A stretch of 64,000 bases of DNA from Tropicimonas marinistellae (GTDB lineage: Bacteria; Pseudomonadota; Alphaproteobacteria; Rhodobacterales; Rhodobacteraceae): NCBI RefSeq assembly GCF_001509585.1, contig NZ_LNCI01000005.1:310001-374000 (forward strand), in the 5' to 3' direction. The translations under genes were made by a program, and so were the position numbers. The notes beneath the pieces were generated by a model. That model made no database searches, was not told where the DNA came from, and saw only the letters and a list, made by a program, of their open reading frames with translations. Positions within the stretch are counted from its first letter, which is position 1. Each line of letters opens with the position of its first letter. Shown one piece after another: positions 46,512 through 55,525 of the stretch.

Positions 46512-47576
46512 ATGAAACGTCGTACATTCCTGAAGTCCGGTGCCGCAGCAGCACCGGCCGCAGCACTTGCCGCGCCGGCAATCGCGCAAGGTGTCATCGA
46601 GTGGAAGTGCCCCACCTCTTTCCCGGCCAAGGCGCCGGGCGTCGGCACCAACGCCGTGACTTTCGTTGAGCGCGTGAACGCCATGGCCGAAGGGCGGCTG
46701 CAACTCAAGCTCTACTCCGGTGGCGAACTGGTTCCGGCCTTCGCGGTGGAGGACGCGGTTCAGCAGGGCACCGCCGAGATCGGCCAGACCACGCCCTATT
46801 ACAGCGCCGGCAAGAACTCCGCGCTGCACATTTTCACCAACATCCCCTTCGGCTTCAGCGCCGCGGAACTGTCCGGCTGGCTGCGCTATGGCGGTGGTCA
46901 GGAACTCTACGACGAGCTCTACGCCCAGCGGGGCATGATCCCGCTCTACTCGGGCAATTCCACCGTCCAGGCCGCTGGCTGGTTCAAGAACGAAATCACC
47001 AGCGTCGCGGACCTCTCGGGGCTCAACATGCGCATTGCCGGTCTCGGCGGCGAAGCGATGCGGAAACTCGGCGTGAACGCGGTTTTGCTTCCGCCGACCG
47101 AAATCTTCCCGGCCTTCCAGTCCGGCGCCATCGACGCTGCCGAATGGGTCGGCCCGATGCTCGACCAGGCCTTCGGCATGAACAAGGTGGCGAACTACTG
47201 CTACGCACCGGCCTTCCACGAACCCGGTGCGGGTCTGCACGTGGTCGTCAACAAGGATGCCTGGGACAGTCTCACACCCGATCTGCAGGCGATCCTTCGC
47301 AATGCCGCCGGTGCGGCAGAAGCCGAGACGATCAGCCAGTTCGAGTATTTCAACGCGATGGCCTTCAAGGCGCTGCAGGACAGCGGCGTTGAGTTCAAGG
47401 CCTTCCCCGAGGACGTGCTTGCCGCGCTCAAGGGCGCCGTCGACGAGGTCATGGCAGAACAGGCGGAGGCCAACCCGGACTTCGCCCGGTGCATGGAAAG
47501 CGTCAACGCCTACCTCGACGTCGCACGCCCCTATGGCGCTGCCTTTACCGCTCAGATGCTGTTGCAGCGCGCCTGA
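46512..47576 (+). CDS. TRAP transporter periplasmic binding protein, TakP/DctP-like
   Basis: 354 residues with a Tat-type signal (MKRRTFLKSGAAAAPAAALA), then a mature start VIEWKCPTSFPAKAPG. The body contains the conserved ARG-type region SGLNMRIAGLGGEAMRKLG, whose arginine binds the substrate carboxylate. The closest style I recognise is TakP, which binds 2-oxo acids, so pyruvate-like or hydroxy monocarboxylates are likely. GGAGAG precedes the ATG at 46512. It follows DctM by 46 bp. Confidence 0.88.
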   Translation: MKRRTFLKSGAAAAPAAALAAPAIAQGVIEWKCPTSFPAKAPGVGTNAVTFVERVNAMAEGRLQLKLYSGGELVPAFAVEDAVQQGTAEIGQTTPYYSAGKNSALHIFTNIPFGFSAAELSGWLRYGGGQELYDELYAQRGMIPLYSGNSTVQAAGWFKNEITSVADLSGLNMRIAGLGGEAMRKLGVNAVLLPPTEIFPAFQSGAIDAAEWVGPMLDQAFGMNKVANYCYAPAFHEPGAGLHVVVNKDAWDSLTPDLQAILRNAAGAAEAETISQFEYFNAMAFKALQDSGVEFKAFPEDVLAALKGAVDEVMAEQAEANPDFARCMESVNAYLDVARPYGAAFTAQMLLQRA

Positions 47577-47604
47577 GGCGGCGTGACTCCATGATCGTCC
47601 AGTA

Positions 47605-47634
47605 CCGCCGCGGGCATCTCCCGCGGCGGCTTTG
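47605..47634 (+). terminator. Rho-independent-like terminator after the TRAP operon
   Basis: CCGCCGCGGG-CATCT-CCCGCGGCGG forms a perfect 10-bp stem with a 5-nt loop, followed by CTTTGC. The T-run is short, so it may be only partly efficient. It separates the TRAP operon from nasT. Confidence 0.7.
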
Positions 47635-47812
47635 CACATGGCGCAGCGCATCTACGGACGCCGCCCCCAAGCGCCAATCTCATAGGCAAATCGCCCAATC
47701 ATGTGGCACTATTCTCGCGAAGCGCGCCCCAAGGCAGTCCGGTGGGCCATTGCCATTCTCTCCCGGCGGCCGGGGGGCTAGGTCTCTCCTTCGCAGGAAC
47801 GGCGAGTGAGCC

Positions 47813-48397
47813 ATGGCAAACAGACTATCAATTGTGGTTGTCGAAGCGGATCGCGAACGTGCGCGGTCGATCGTCGACAGCCTTCGCGATGCGGGCGACT
47901 TCGATATCTCCGTCATTTCGGAAGTCACCGGGCTCGCCCGACACGTGTCCAACCGCGATCCCGACGTCGTGCTCGTTGACATGACGAGCCCGTCCCGCGA
48001 CAGCATCGAGGAGCTCACCCTCGCCTCCGGACCGCTCGAGCGCCCTGTTGCGATGTTCGTCGACCGCTCGGACGACGGGTTGACAAAGGCAGCCATCGAG
48101 GCCGGTGTCTCGGCCTACGTGGTGGACGGGCTGCGGCCAGACCGGATCAAGCCGATCATGGATGCCGCCATCGCGCGGTTCCACATGTTCCACCGCATCC
48201 GGTTGGAGCTTGAAACCACCAAGCGCGCGCTGGAAGAACGCAAGGTCATCGACAGGGCGAAAGGGCTTCTGATGAAAGCGCGCGGGATCGACGAGGACGC
48301 GGCCTATGCCCTGTTGCGCAAGACAGCCATGGACCAGGGCCGCAAGGTCGTCGACGTGGCCGAAGCCCTCGTGACAGCCGCGGGGCTGCTGTCATGA
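47813..48397 (+). CDS. nasT: NasT, ANTAR-domain antiterminator for nitrate assimilation
   Basis: 194 residues: an N-terminal receiver-like domain (VVVEADRERARSIVD to about residue 120) and a C-terminal ANTAR RNA-binding domain (ALEERKVIDRAKGLLMKARGIDEDAAYALLRKTAMDQ). In related systems NasT binds a two-hairpin leader RNA and prevents termination when nitrate or nitrite releases it from NasS. The receiver's phospho-acceptor Asp may be present (VVLVDMTSP), but NasT proteins are generally controlled by NasS binding. It overlaps nasS by 4 bp. Its expected target is the leader upstream of nrtA. Confidence 0.94.
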   Translation: MANRLSIVVVEADRERARSIVDSLRDAGDFDISVISEVTGLARHVSNRDPDVVLVDMTSPSRDSIEELTLASGPLERPVAMFVDRSDDGLTKAAIEAGVSAYVVDGLRPDRIKPIMDAAIARFHMFHRIRLELETTKRALEERKVIDRAKGLLMKARGIDEDAAYALLRKTAMDQGRKVVDVAEALVTAAGLLS

Positions 48398-49572
48398 GCA
48401 CGACGCCACTGGAGGCGGGAATTATTCCGCTGGTCGACGCCGCGCCGCTGATCATCGCGCGGGAAATCGGCTTCGCCGAAGAAGAAGGGCTGGACCTGCG
48501 TCTGCACCGGGCCCCGAGTTGGTCGAGCCTGCGCGATATGCTGGCGCTCGGCCAGATCGACGCCGCGCATATGTTGTCGGCCATGCCGGTCGCCATGGCG
48601 CTCGGGCTCGGCGGGTTCGCCGAGCGGATCGACGTTCTGAGCGTCCTGTCGGTCAACGGCAATGTCATCGGCTGCTCGCTCGACCTCGCGGCACGGATGC
48701 GGGCCGCCGGATACGGGTTCGATTTCGTCGACGCCACGGCGGCTGGCCGTGCATTGATCGCGGCCGCCGGCGACACCCCGAGAATTGGCGTGCCATTTCC
48801 GTTCTCCATGCATGCCGAGTTGCTCTACCATTGGCTTGGGGCGCTAGGGGTCCAGGCGCCCCAGGCATTGCGCGTTGTCACCGTCCCGCCGCCACTGATG
48901 GCGCAGGCAATGGCCGCGGGAGAGATCGACGCCTTCTGCGTTGGCGCGCCCTGGGGCTCCACGGCGGTCGAGGACGGCGTCGGCGAGCTTCTCCTGCCCA
49001 CCACGGCGATCCGCGCCTTTGCCCCAGAAAAGGTTCTGGCGGTACGGCATACATGGGCCGAAGCCGAACCGGACCTGACGCGCCGCCTGATGCGGGCGGT
49101 CTGGCGCGCGGGCCGCTGGCTAGACCAGGAAGACAATTGCCTGACCGCTTCCGAGATTCTTGCTCGACCGGACTACCTGAACGTGTCGTCCGAGGTGGTC
49201 GAACGCTCGCTCACCGGCCGCTTGGTGATTTCCCCGCGTGGAGATCTGCGCAGCGTGCCGAACTACCTCGTATTCTTCCGCGGCGCCGCCGCCTACCCGT
49301 GGCGCTCCCAGGCCGCGCTCATGGCACACTCCCTGGCGGCCCGGTCCGGTCTGGACCGCGCAGCCGCCGTCAAAGCGGCCCGTTCGATCTTCCGCACGGA
49401 CCTCTACCGGCAGAATCTTCGCGATCTGGGCGCCGAAATGCCCGGAGCAACCGACAAGGTCGAAGGCGCAATGCGCGACCCGACCGCCGTCGCCTCGGAA
49501 GCCGGCCACCTGATTCTGGAACCCGACGCGTTTTTCGACGGCTTCATTTTTGATCCAACCGGGGACGAATGA
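48394..49572 (+). CDS. nasS: NasS, cytoplasmic nitrate/nitrite sensor
   Basis: 392 residues of the NrtA/CmpA periplasmic-binding-protein fold but without a signal peptide, which is the mark of the soluble sensor NasS. It starts at ATG 48394 overlapping nasT (ATGA). In the family, ligand-free NasS holds NasT inactive, and nitrate or nitrite binding releases it. Regions such as GIIPLVDAAPLIIAREIGF and VGAPWGSTAVEDGVG are shared in style with the transporter-binding protein NrtA encoded next. Confidence 0.93.
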   Translation: MSTTPLEAGIIPLVDAAPLIIAREIGFAEEEGLDLRLHRAPSWSSLRDMLALGQIDAAHMLSAMPVAMALGLGGFAERIDVLSVLSVNGNVIGCSLDLAARMRAAGYGFDFVDATAAGRALIAAAGDTPRIGVPFPFSMHAELLYHWLGALGVQAPQALRVVTVPPPLMAQAMAAGEIDAFCVGAPWGSTAVEDGVGELLLPTTAIRAFAPEKVLAVRHTWAEAEPDLTRRLMRAVWRAGRWLDQEDNCLTASEILARPDYLNVSSEVVERSLTGRLVISPRGDLRSVPNYLVFFRGAAAYPWRSQAALMAHSLAARSGLDRAAAVKAARSIFRTDLYRQNLRDLGAEMPGATDKVEGAMRDPTAVASEAGHLILEPDAFFDGFIFDPTGDE

Positions 49573-49691
49573 CCAAATATTGCGCAGGAATTTCTGCGGT
49601 GCCGCGAAAACCGGGATCATGAACCGCTCCGCTTAGGAGATTTCGGGGCAGCCGTTGACAGTTTTTCTGCGAAGCGGCACAACATCCATGC

Positions 49692-49711
49692 ACGGGGCAA
49701 AGGCGTCCCGT
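49692..49711 (+). ncRNA. ANTAR-target hairpin with AAAGGC hexaloop (NasT binding site)
   Basis: ACGGGGC-AAAGGC-GTCCCGT folds into a 7-pair stem, including one G-U pair, closing a six-base loop with A at position 1 and G at position 4. Those are the two bases conserved in ANTAR RNA ligands. ANTAR RNAs usually have two such hairpins. The other here is not clear. A possible partner, TGC-GAAGCG-GCA at 49668-49679, has G at loop position 4 but G at position 1 and only three base pairs. Confidence 0.6.
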
Positions 49712-49749
49712 CACCCAATCCACCCTCAGTGTTGTGGGTATCCGAGCAC

Positions 49750-49801
49750 AGCCGCTCGACCCCCTTGCTTCCTCCAGCAAGGACGGTCAGCGGCTTTTTT
49801 T
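49750..49801 (+). terminator. Intrinsic terminator in the nrtA leader
   Basis: Outer stem AGCCGCT / AGCGGCT, inner stem CTTGCT / AGCAAG around TCCTCC, then a run of seven T. It lies within the leader, before the first structural gene, so transcription of nrtA should need antitermination, presumably by NasT. Confidence 0.88.
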
Positions 49802-49847
49802 GCGTTTTGCGGACCCCGACACGGGACAGAGACAGGATGACATCACC

Positions 49848-51215
49848 ATGAAGAAGACCCTCGCATCATTGCTCGCCACCTCGTGCCTCACCCTGCCCGC
49901 CGCGGCCGAGATGCTGGACGTTGAGAAGGACGAGCTGACATTCGGCTTCATCAAGCTGACCGACATGGCCCCGCTCGCGGTCGCCTATGAAAACGGTTAC
50001 TTCGAGGACGAAGGCCTTTTCGTCACGCTGGAAGCCCAGGCCAACTGGAAAGTGCTGCTCGACGGCGTGATCGACGGCCAGCTCGACGGCGCACACATGC
50101 TCGCCGGCCAGCCGCTCGCCGCAACCATCGGCTTCGGCACCGAGGCACATATCATCACCCCGTTCTCCATGGACCTCAACGGCAATGGCATCACCGTGTC
50201 GAATGACATCTGGGCGATGATGAAAGAGCATGTCGAGCATGACGCCGACGGCAAGCCGGTCCATCCGATCCCGGCCAGCGCGCTCAAGCCGGTCGTCGAC
50301 CAGTTCGCCGACGAGGGCAAGCCGTTCAACATGGGCATGGTTTTCCCGGTTTCCACCCACAACTATGAACTGCGCTACTGGCTCGCCGCCGGCGGCATCA
50401 AGCCGGGCTACTACTCCCCCGAGGACGTGACCGGCCAGATCGACGCCGACGTGCTGCTCTCCGTCACCCCGCCGCCGCAGATGCCTGCTACCATGGAAGC
50501 CGGCACCATCTATGGCTACTGCGTGGGCGAGCCGTGGAACCAGCAGGCCGTGTTCAAGGGCATCGGCGTGCCGGTCATCACCGATTACGAGCTGTGGAAG
50601 AACAACCCTGAGAAGGTCTTCGGCATCTCCGCCGCTTTCCAGGAAGAGAACCCGAACACCACTATCGCCGTCACCAAGGCGCTGATCCGCGCCGCGATGT
50701 GGCTCGACGAAAACGACAACGCCAACCGCCCCGAAGCGGTGGAGATCCTCAGCCGCTCCGAATATGTCGGCGCCGATTACGACGTGATCGCCAACTCCAT
50801 GACCGGCACCTTCGAGTACGAGAAGGGCGACAAGCGCGAAGTTCCTGATTTCAACGTGTTCTTCCGCTACAACGCGACCTACCCCTATTACTCGGACGCC
50901 ATCTGGTACCTGACCCAGATGCGCCGCTGGGGCCAGATCGCCGAAGCCAAGCCGGATAGCTGGTACGACGAGGTCGCCAAGTCGGTCTACAAGCCGGAGA
51001 TCTACCTCGCCGCCGCCGAAAGCCTGATCGACGATGGCTACGCCACCCGCGACATGTTCGATTTCGATACCGATGGCTACAAGGCGCCCACGCCCGCCGA
51101 GGATATCATCGACGGCATCCCCTACGACGGCCGCACCCCCAACGCCTACCTCGACAGCCTGCCGATCGGCCTGAAGGGCGAGCAGAAGGTCGTCGGTAAC
51201 GAGGTGCAGGGCTAA
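49848..51215 (+). CDS. nrtA: NrtA, periplasmic nitrate/nitrite-binding protein
   Basis: 455 residues. A signal peptide ([20 protein letters not shown]) leads to an NrtA-type binding protein. It shows [20 protein letters not shown] and [16 protein letters not shown], both standard NrtA segments. There is no lipobox cysteine, so it is soluble in the periplasm. AGGA is about 11 bp before ATG 49848. It should capture nitrate (and possibly nitrite) for the NrtB-NrtCD importer. Confidence 0.93.
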   Translation: MKKTLASLLATSCLTLPAAAEMLDVEKDELTFGFIKLTDMAPLAVAYENGYFEDEGLFVTLEAQANWKVLLDGVIDGQLDGAHMLAGQPLAATIGFGTEAHIITPFSMDLNGNGITVSNDIWAMMKEHVEHDADGKPVHPIPASALKPVVDQFADEGKPFNMGMVFPVSTHNYELRYWLAAGGIKPGYYSPEDVTGQIDADVLLSVTPPPQMPATMEAGTIYGYCVGEPWNQQAVFKGIGVPVITDYELWKNNPEKVFGISAAFQEENPNTTIAVTKALIRAAMWLDENDNANRPEAVEILSRSEYVGADYDVIANSMTGTFEYEKGDKREVPDFNVFFRYNATYPYYSDAIWYLTQMRRWGQIAEAKPDSWYDEVAKSVYKPEIYLAAAESLIDDGYATRDMFDFDTDGYKAPTPAEDIIDGIPYDGRTPNAYLDSLPIGLKGEQKVVGNEVQG

Positions 51216-51286
51216 ACCTCTCGCCCCCCCCGAAGCCCGGCCCGTCGTCCCCTTCCTGACGCTGGCCGGGTGACGGTACGGCGGGT

Positions 51287-51320
51287 GGGGCGACGCTCTC
51301 AATGCAGCGAGCGTCGCCCC
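51287..51320 (+). other. Strong hairpin between nrtA and nrtB
   Basis: GGGGCGACGCTC-N10-GAGCGTCGCCCC is a perfect 12-bp stem with a 10-nt loop and no T-run. Such hairpins downstream of binding-protein genes often protect the upstream mRNA and let the binding protein be made in excess over the permease. Confidence 0.6.
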
Positions 51321-51355
51321 GCCACCCACGTGATCCCACGCAAGGACCTGAAGAC

Positions 51356-52441
51356 ATGACCGCCATCGACCCCGACAGCCTGAGTGCCGACGCGGCCCGC
51401 GAAGCCCGCCGCGCCCGTCTCTTCACCCGCATCAACAAGGCCGATTCCTGGTTCAAGGTCCTCGGTCTCAGCTTCATGACGCCGCTGCTCAAGGCCATCG
51501 CGGGCGACAACCCGAAGGCCCAGCTAAAGGAAGTCTGGCTCCTTCTCGGCGTGCCCGTCGTCGCCATCGCCGCCTTCCTCATGCTCTGGGCCACCCTTGC
51601 GCCGAAGGTGCAGACCTCTCTCGGCGCGGTGCCCGGCCCGGCCCAGGTCTGGGAACAGGTGATCAACCTGAACGAAGACGCCAAGCGCGAACGCGATAAA
51701 GAAGCGTCCTTCTACGAGCGCCAGGAAGAGCGCAACGCCAAACTCGAGGCCTCGGGCAAATCCGACAAGGTCAAGTGGCGCGACTACACCGGCAAGCCGA
51801 CCTACTACGACCAGATCTGGACCTCCATCCAGACCGTCTTCTTCGGTTTCCTGCTGGCCACGCTCGTCGCCGTTCCGCTGGGTATCCTCGCCGGCCTCTC
51901 CCGCGTGGGCGACGCGGCCCTGAACCCGATCATCCAGATCTTCAAGCCGGTCTCGCCGCTCGCGTGGCTGCCCATCGTCACCATGGTCGTCTCCGCCACC
52001 TACACGACCAACGATGGCATGTTCACCAAGTCTTTCCTGATCTCGGCCATCACGGTGACGCTCTGCTCGCTCTGGCCGACACTGATCAACACATCCCTCG
52101 GCGTGGCCTCGATCGACAAGGATCTGGTGAACGTTTCCAAGGTGTTGAAAATGAACACCTGGACCAAGATCACCAAGCTCGTGCTGCCCTCCGCGCTGCC
52201 GCTCATCTTCACCGGCCTGCGGCTCTCGCTCGGTGTCGGCTGGATGGTGCTGATCGCGGCCGAAATGCTGGCGCAGAACCCCGGCCTTGGCAAATTCGTC
52301 TGGGACGAGTTCCAGAACGGCTCCAGCCAGTCGCTCGCCAAGATCATGGTCGCGGTCTTCACGATCGGCATCATCGGCTTCCTGCTGGACCGCCTGATGT
52401 ACGCCCTGCAGTCGCTCTTCACCTTCTCGAACAATCGGTAA
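51356..52441 (+). CDS. nrtB: NrtB, nitrate ABC importer permease
   Basis: 361 residues. A cytoplasmic N-terminal part is followed by a hydrophobic helix (WLLLGVPVVAIAAFLMLW), a charged loop that includes KRERDKEASFYERQEERNAK, and the permease core with about five more helices. The coupling motif is VSKVLKMNTWTKITKLVLPS. AAGGA lies about 9 bp before ATG 51356. It should form the transmembrane channel with the fused ATPase next. Confidence 0.92.
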   Translation: MTAIDPDSLSADAAREARRARLFTRINKADSWFKVLGLSFMTPLLKAIAGDNPKAQLKEVWLLLGVPVVAIAAFLMLWATLAPKVQTSLGAVPGPAQVWEQVINLNEDAKRERDKEASFYERQEERNAKLEASGKSDKVKWRDYTGKPTYYDQIWTSIQTVFFGFLLATLVAVPLGILAGLSRVGDAALNPIIQIFKPVSPLAWLPIVTMVVSATYTTNDGMFTKSFLISAITVTLCSLWPTLINTSLGVASIDKDLVNVSKVLKMNTWTKITKLVLPSALPLIFTGLRLSLGVGWMVLIAAEMLAQNPGLGKFVWDEFQNGSSQSLAKIMVAVFTIGIIGFLLDRLMYALQSLFTFSNNR

Positions 52442-52447
52442 GCCATC

Positions 52448-54154
52448 ATGAGCATCCTCAAGTTCGAAAACGTCTGGAAGTCCTTCGGCGAAGGCACGGC
52501 AAAGACGGACGTCCTGCGGGGCATCGACCTGGAAGTGGAGGAAGGCGAATTCCTCGTCCTCCTCGGCTTCTCCGGAACCGGCAAGACGACGCTGATCAAC
52601 CTGATGGCAGGGCTGGAGACGCCCACCAAGGGCAACGTGACCTTCAAGGGCGCCCCGATCACCGGCCCCGGGCCGGAGCGCGGCGTAATCTTCCAGAACT
52701 ACTCGCTGATGCCCTGGCTCACGGTAAACGGCAATGTCCGGCTCGCGCTCGACAGTGTCTTTCCCTCCATGCCAAGCGCGGAAAAGGACGAGAAAGTCGC
52801 CCATTACGTCAAGATGGTCGGCCTCTCCCATGCCACCGGGCGCCGTCCGGCCGAGCTTTCGGGCGGCATGCGCCAGCGGGTGAACGTCGCCCGCGCGCTC
52901 GCCATGAACCCGGAAATGCTGCTTCTCGACGAGCCGCTCTCGGCATTGGACGCCCTCACCCGCGCCAATCTGGCCGACGAGATCGAGCACATCTGGGATG
53001 CGGACCGGAAGACCTGCGTGCTCATCACCAATGATGTGGACGAGGCCATCGTCCTGGCCGACCGGATCATCGCGCTCAATCCCGACGGGACGCTGGGCGA
53101 AGAATTCCGCGTCGACATTCCGCGCCCGCGGGATCGCGGCGAGATGAACCACCACGAAGGGTTCAAACAGCTGCGCGGCGCGATCACCAAGTACCTGATG
53201 GACGTCGGGATCGAGGCGAAGGCGGATGAAACCAAGATTCTGCCAAGTGTTACCGCGATCCACAACGAGCCGCTGCCAAAGGCTTTGACCGATGCCCAGG
53301 GCTCGACGCGGACCGACAAGTACCTGGAGTTTTCCCGCCTCCACAAGATCTACCCCACGCCCAAGGGGCCGCTGACGGTGGTCGAGGATTTCGACCTGAA
53401 ACTCGACAAGGGTGAGTTCATCTCCCTGATCGGGCATTCGGGATGCGGCAAATCCACGGTGCTCACCATGGCGGCCGGGCTCAACTCGATCTCCAAAGGC
53501 GTGATCAACCTGGACGGTCGCGGCGTCGTCGGGGCCGATCCGGAACGCGCCGTGGTGTTCCAATCCCCCTCGCTCTTCCCTTGGCTTACTGCTCGTGAAA
53601 ACTGTGCCATTGGCGTCGACCGGGTCTACCCCAAGGCGTCGCGCGCCGAGCGACAGGATGTGGTCGACTACTACCTGGAGCGCGTCGGTCTTGCGGACAG
53701 CATGGACAAACCCGCCGTCGATCTTTCCAACGGCATGAAGCAACGCGTCGGCATCGCCCGCGCCTTCGCCCTCTCCCCCAAGCTGCTGCTGCTCGACGAG
53801 CCCTTCGGGATGCTCGACAGCCTCACCCGTTGGGAACTTCAGGAAGTGCTGATGGAAGTCTGGTCGCGCACCAAGGTCACGGCGATCTGCGTTACCCACG
53901 ATGTCGACGAGGCGATCCTGCTTGCCGACCGCGTGGTCATGATGACCAACGGCCCGCAGGCCACCATCGGCCGCATCGTCGACGTGGACCTGCCCCGCCC
54001 CCGCACCCGCAAGGCGCTTCTGGAGCACCCCGATTACTACCTCTACCGCGAGCAGGTCCTGAACTTCCTCGAGGAATACGAACATGGCGCCAAGCCGAAG
54101 GCCAACCCCGCCTCGAAGGGCGAGACAGCCGCGGCCAAGCAGGAGGCTGCATGA
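52448..54154 (+). CDS. nrtC: NrtCD, two nitrate-importer ATPases fused in one chain
   Basis: 568 residues containing two full ABC ATPase modules. Module 1 (about 1-260) has Walker A GFSGTGKTT, signature LSGGMRQRV and Walker B MLLLDEP, but the H-loop position is Asn195 (ITNDVDEA). Module 2 (about 290-545) has GHSGCGKST, LSNGMKQRV, LLLLDEP and His484 (VTHDVDEA). The usual arrangement is separate NrtC (with a C-terminal NrtA-like domain) and NrtD. Here the domain is absent and the two are fused. It starts 6 bp after nrtB and overlaps the next gene by 4 bp. Confidence 0.9.
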   Translation: MSILKFENVWKSFGEGTAKTDVLRGIDLEVEEGEFLVLLGFSGTGKTTLINLMAGLETPTKGNVTFKGAPITGPGPERGVIFQNYSLMPWLTVNGNVRLALDSVFPSMPSAEKDEKVAHYVKMVGLSHATGRRPAELSGGMRQRVNVARALAMNPEMLLLDEPLSALDALTRANLADEIEHIWDADRKTCVLITNDVDEAIVLADRIIALNPDGTLGEEFRVDIPRPRDRGEMNHHEGFKQLRGAITKYLMDVGIEAKADETKILPSVTAIHNEPLPKALTDAQGSTRTDKYLEFSRLHKIYPTPKGPLTVVEDFDLKLDKGEFISLIGHSGCGKSTVLTMAAGLNSISKGVINLDGRGVVGADPERAVVFQSPSLFPWLTARENCAIGVDRVYPKASRAERQDVVDYYLERVGLADSMDKPAVDLSNGMKQRVGIARAFALSPKLLLLDEPFGMLDSLTRWELQEVLMEVWSRTKVTAICVTHDVDEAILLADRVVMMTNGPQATIGRIVDVDLPRPRTRKALLEHPDYYLYREQVLNFLEEYEHGAKPKANPASKGETAAAKQEAA

Positions 54155-55086
54155 TGGATATCGCACTCGACGCCCCGACACGTACCTTTGTGGAAGCTTC
54201 CGAAATCTGGGTGCCGGAGGGTGACCGCCTCGTTCACGCCGGCGGGAACTACGGGATCCTGGACGAATTCGCCGCCGCGTCCGCACGCGAGAGCTTCGGC
54301 CACGGGGAAGGTCTGCCCGGCAAGGCCTGGGCAGAAGCCCGTCCGGTGGTGCTGAAGGAATTCGACGGTTCCTACTTCAAACGCACCGAAGCGGCAAAGG
54401 CCGCGGGGCTGACAAGCGCCGTCGCGATCCCGATCTTCGACGGCGACACGCTCAAGGCAGTGCTCGTGGTTCTCTGCGCCAATGACAGCGAACGCACCGG
54501 CGCCATCGAGGTGTGGCAGGCAAGCGACGACATCCTGCGCCTGGACGACGGATATTACGGCGCGGCGAAGCACTTCGAATGGGTGTCGAAGCACACGCAT
54601 TTCCCGCGTGGACAAGGCCTGCCCGGCGCCGTCTGGGCCGCCAACACACCGATCCTCATGCGCGACCTGGGCTCGGGGTATCGTTTCATCCGCTCCGAAA
54701 GCGCCGGCAAGGCGGGGCTGACCACGGGGCTTGGCCTGCCGATCCCGGTGCCGGGCGACGAAACCTATGTTCTCACGCTGCTGTCTGCCCGCGGCACGCC
54801 GCTTGCCCGCCGTTTCGAGATCTGGGACGCCCGCTCCGCCAAGGTTGGCAAATCCAACGAGGCGGTGCTGATCGACGGTATCTGCGCCCGCGAAGGCCCG
54901 CTCTGGAGCGACGAGGACGAACGCCGCGCCACCGCCTGGCAGGGCCTGATCGGCAAGGTGATCGGCAGCGGCCTGCCGATCGTGGAGAGCAAGGTTCCCG
55001 GCCTCGCCGCAGGCTTCGACTCCGTCGTCGCCCTGCCGATCCACCAGGGCGGCGAACTCTCCCACGTGGTCGCCTGGTACATCTGA
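54151..55086 (+). CDS. Tandem GAF-domain protein in the nitrate operon
   Basis: 311 residues forming two similar GAF-like modules (about 12-140 and 160-300). The repeats are visible in GEGLPGKAWAEARPVVLKEF and GQGLPGAVWAANTPILMRDL. There is no kinase, HTH or other output domain. It starts at ATG 54151 with AGGAGG upstream and overlaps nrtCD. Its operon position suggests it senses nitrate, nitrite, NO or a redox cofactor. The ligand and output are unknown. Confidence 0.8.
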   Translation: MMDIALDAPTRTFVEASEIWVPEGDRLVHAGGNYGILDEFAAASARESFGHGEGLPGKAWAEARPVVLKEFDGSYFKRTEAAKAAGLTSAVAIPIFDGDTLKAVLVVLCANDSERTGAIEVWQASDDILRLDDGYYGAAKHFEWVSKHTHFPRGQGLPGAVWAANTPILMRDLGSGYRFIRSESAGKAGLTTGLGLPIPVPGDETYVLTLLSARGTPLARRFEIWDARSAKVGKSNEAVLIDGICAREGPLWSDEDERRATAWQGLIGKVIGSGLPIVESKVPGLAAGFDSVVALPIHQGGELSHVVAWYI

Positions 55087-55102
55087 AACGGACGCCAATC
55101 AC

Positions 55103-55525
55103 ATGAACGATACCCAGATCGACCTGATCCAGGAAAGCTTCGCCAAGGTCGTCCCGATCAAGGACGCCGCTGCGGGCATATTCTACGACCGGCTCTTCGA
55201 GATCGCGCCGGAGGTGAAACCGCTGTTCAAGGGCGACATGACCACCCAGGGCGGAAAGCTCATGGCCATGTTGGGCGGCGTGGTGAACGGCCTGCGCGAC
55301 CTCGACCGGATCGTTCCGGTGGCGGAGAAGCTGGCCGTGGACCACGTCCCCTACGGTGTTACGGCCGCACATTACGATCCCGTGGGAGCCGCGCTCATCT
55401 ACACGCTGGAAACCGGCCTTGGCGACGCGTTCACCCTGGAGGTTCGCGAAGCCTGGGTCGACGCCTACGAAATCCTCTCCGGCGTGATGATCGACGCCGC
55501 CTATGGTGAAGGAGCCTCCGCATGA
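55103..55525 (+). CDS. Single-domain bacterial globin
   Basis: 140 residues of the globin fold, starting IDLIQESFAKVVPIKDAAAGIFYDRLFEI as in flavohemoglobin and Vitreoscilla-type globins. The proximal histidine lies in the segment YGVTAAHYDPVGAAL. There is no reductase domain. It sits between the GAF gene and nirB, overlapping nirB by 4 bp. In nitrate assimilation operons such globins probably bind or detoxify NO made by nitrite reduction. Confidence 0.87.
   Translation: MNDTQIDLIQESFAKVVPIKDAAAGIFYDRLFEIAPEVKPLFKGDMTTQGGKLMAMLGGVVNGLRDLDRIVPVAEKLAVDHVPYGVTAAHYDPVGAALIYTLETGLGDAFTLEVREAWVDAYEILSGVMIDAAYGEGASA

Larger units (their letters stand above)
49573..49847 (+). promoter_or_regulatory. 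Leader region of the nrt-nir-nas operon (ANTAR-controlled attenuator)
   Basis: 275 bp between nasS and nrtA. It holds an ANTAR-type hexaloop hairpin (49692-49711) followed by an intrinsic terminator (49750-49801) 46 bp before the nrtA ATG. A TTGACA at 49655-49660 could be a -35 box giving a start just before the hairpin, but no convincing -10 follows. An alternative GC-rich hairpin (49651-49678) lies further up. The layout fits NasT-dependent antitermination. Confidence 0.75.

Noticed and set aside
49651-49678. First ANTAR hairpin (P1)
   Set aside because: It folds with a five-base T loop or a three-pair stem, neither of which fits the A1/G4 hexaloop rule.
51524-54286. 920-residue minus-strand open frame opposite nrtB and nrtCD
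   Set aside because: Antisense shadow of highly biased GC-rich genes. The plus strand encodes clear ABC proteins with intact motifs.
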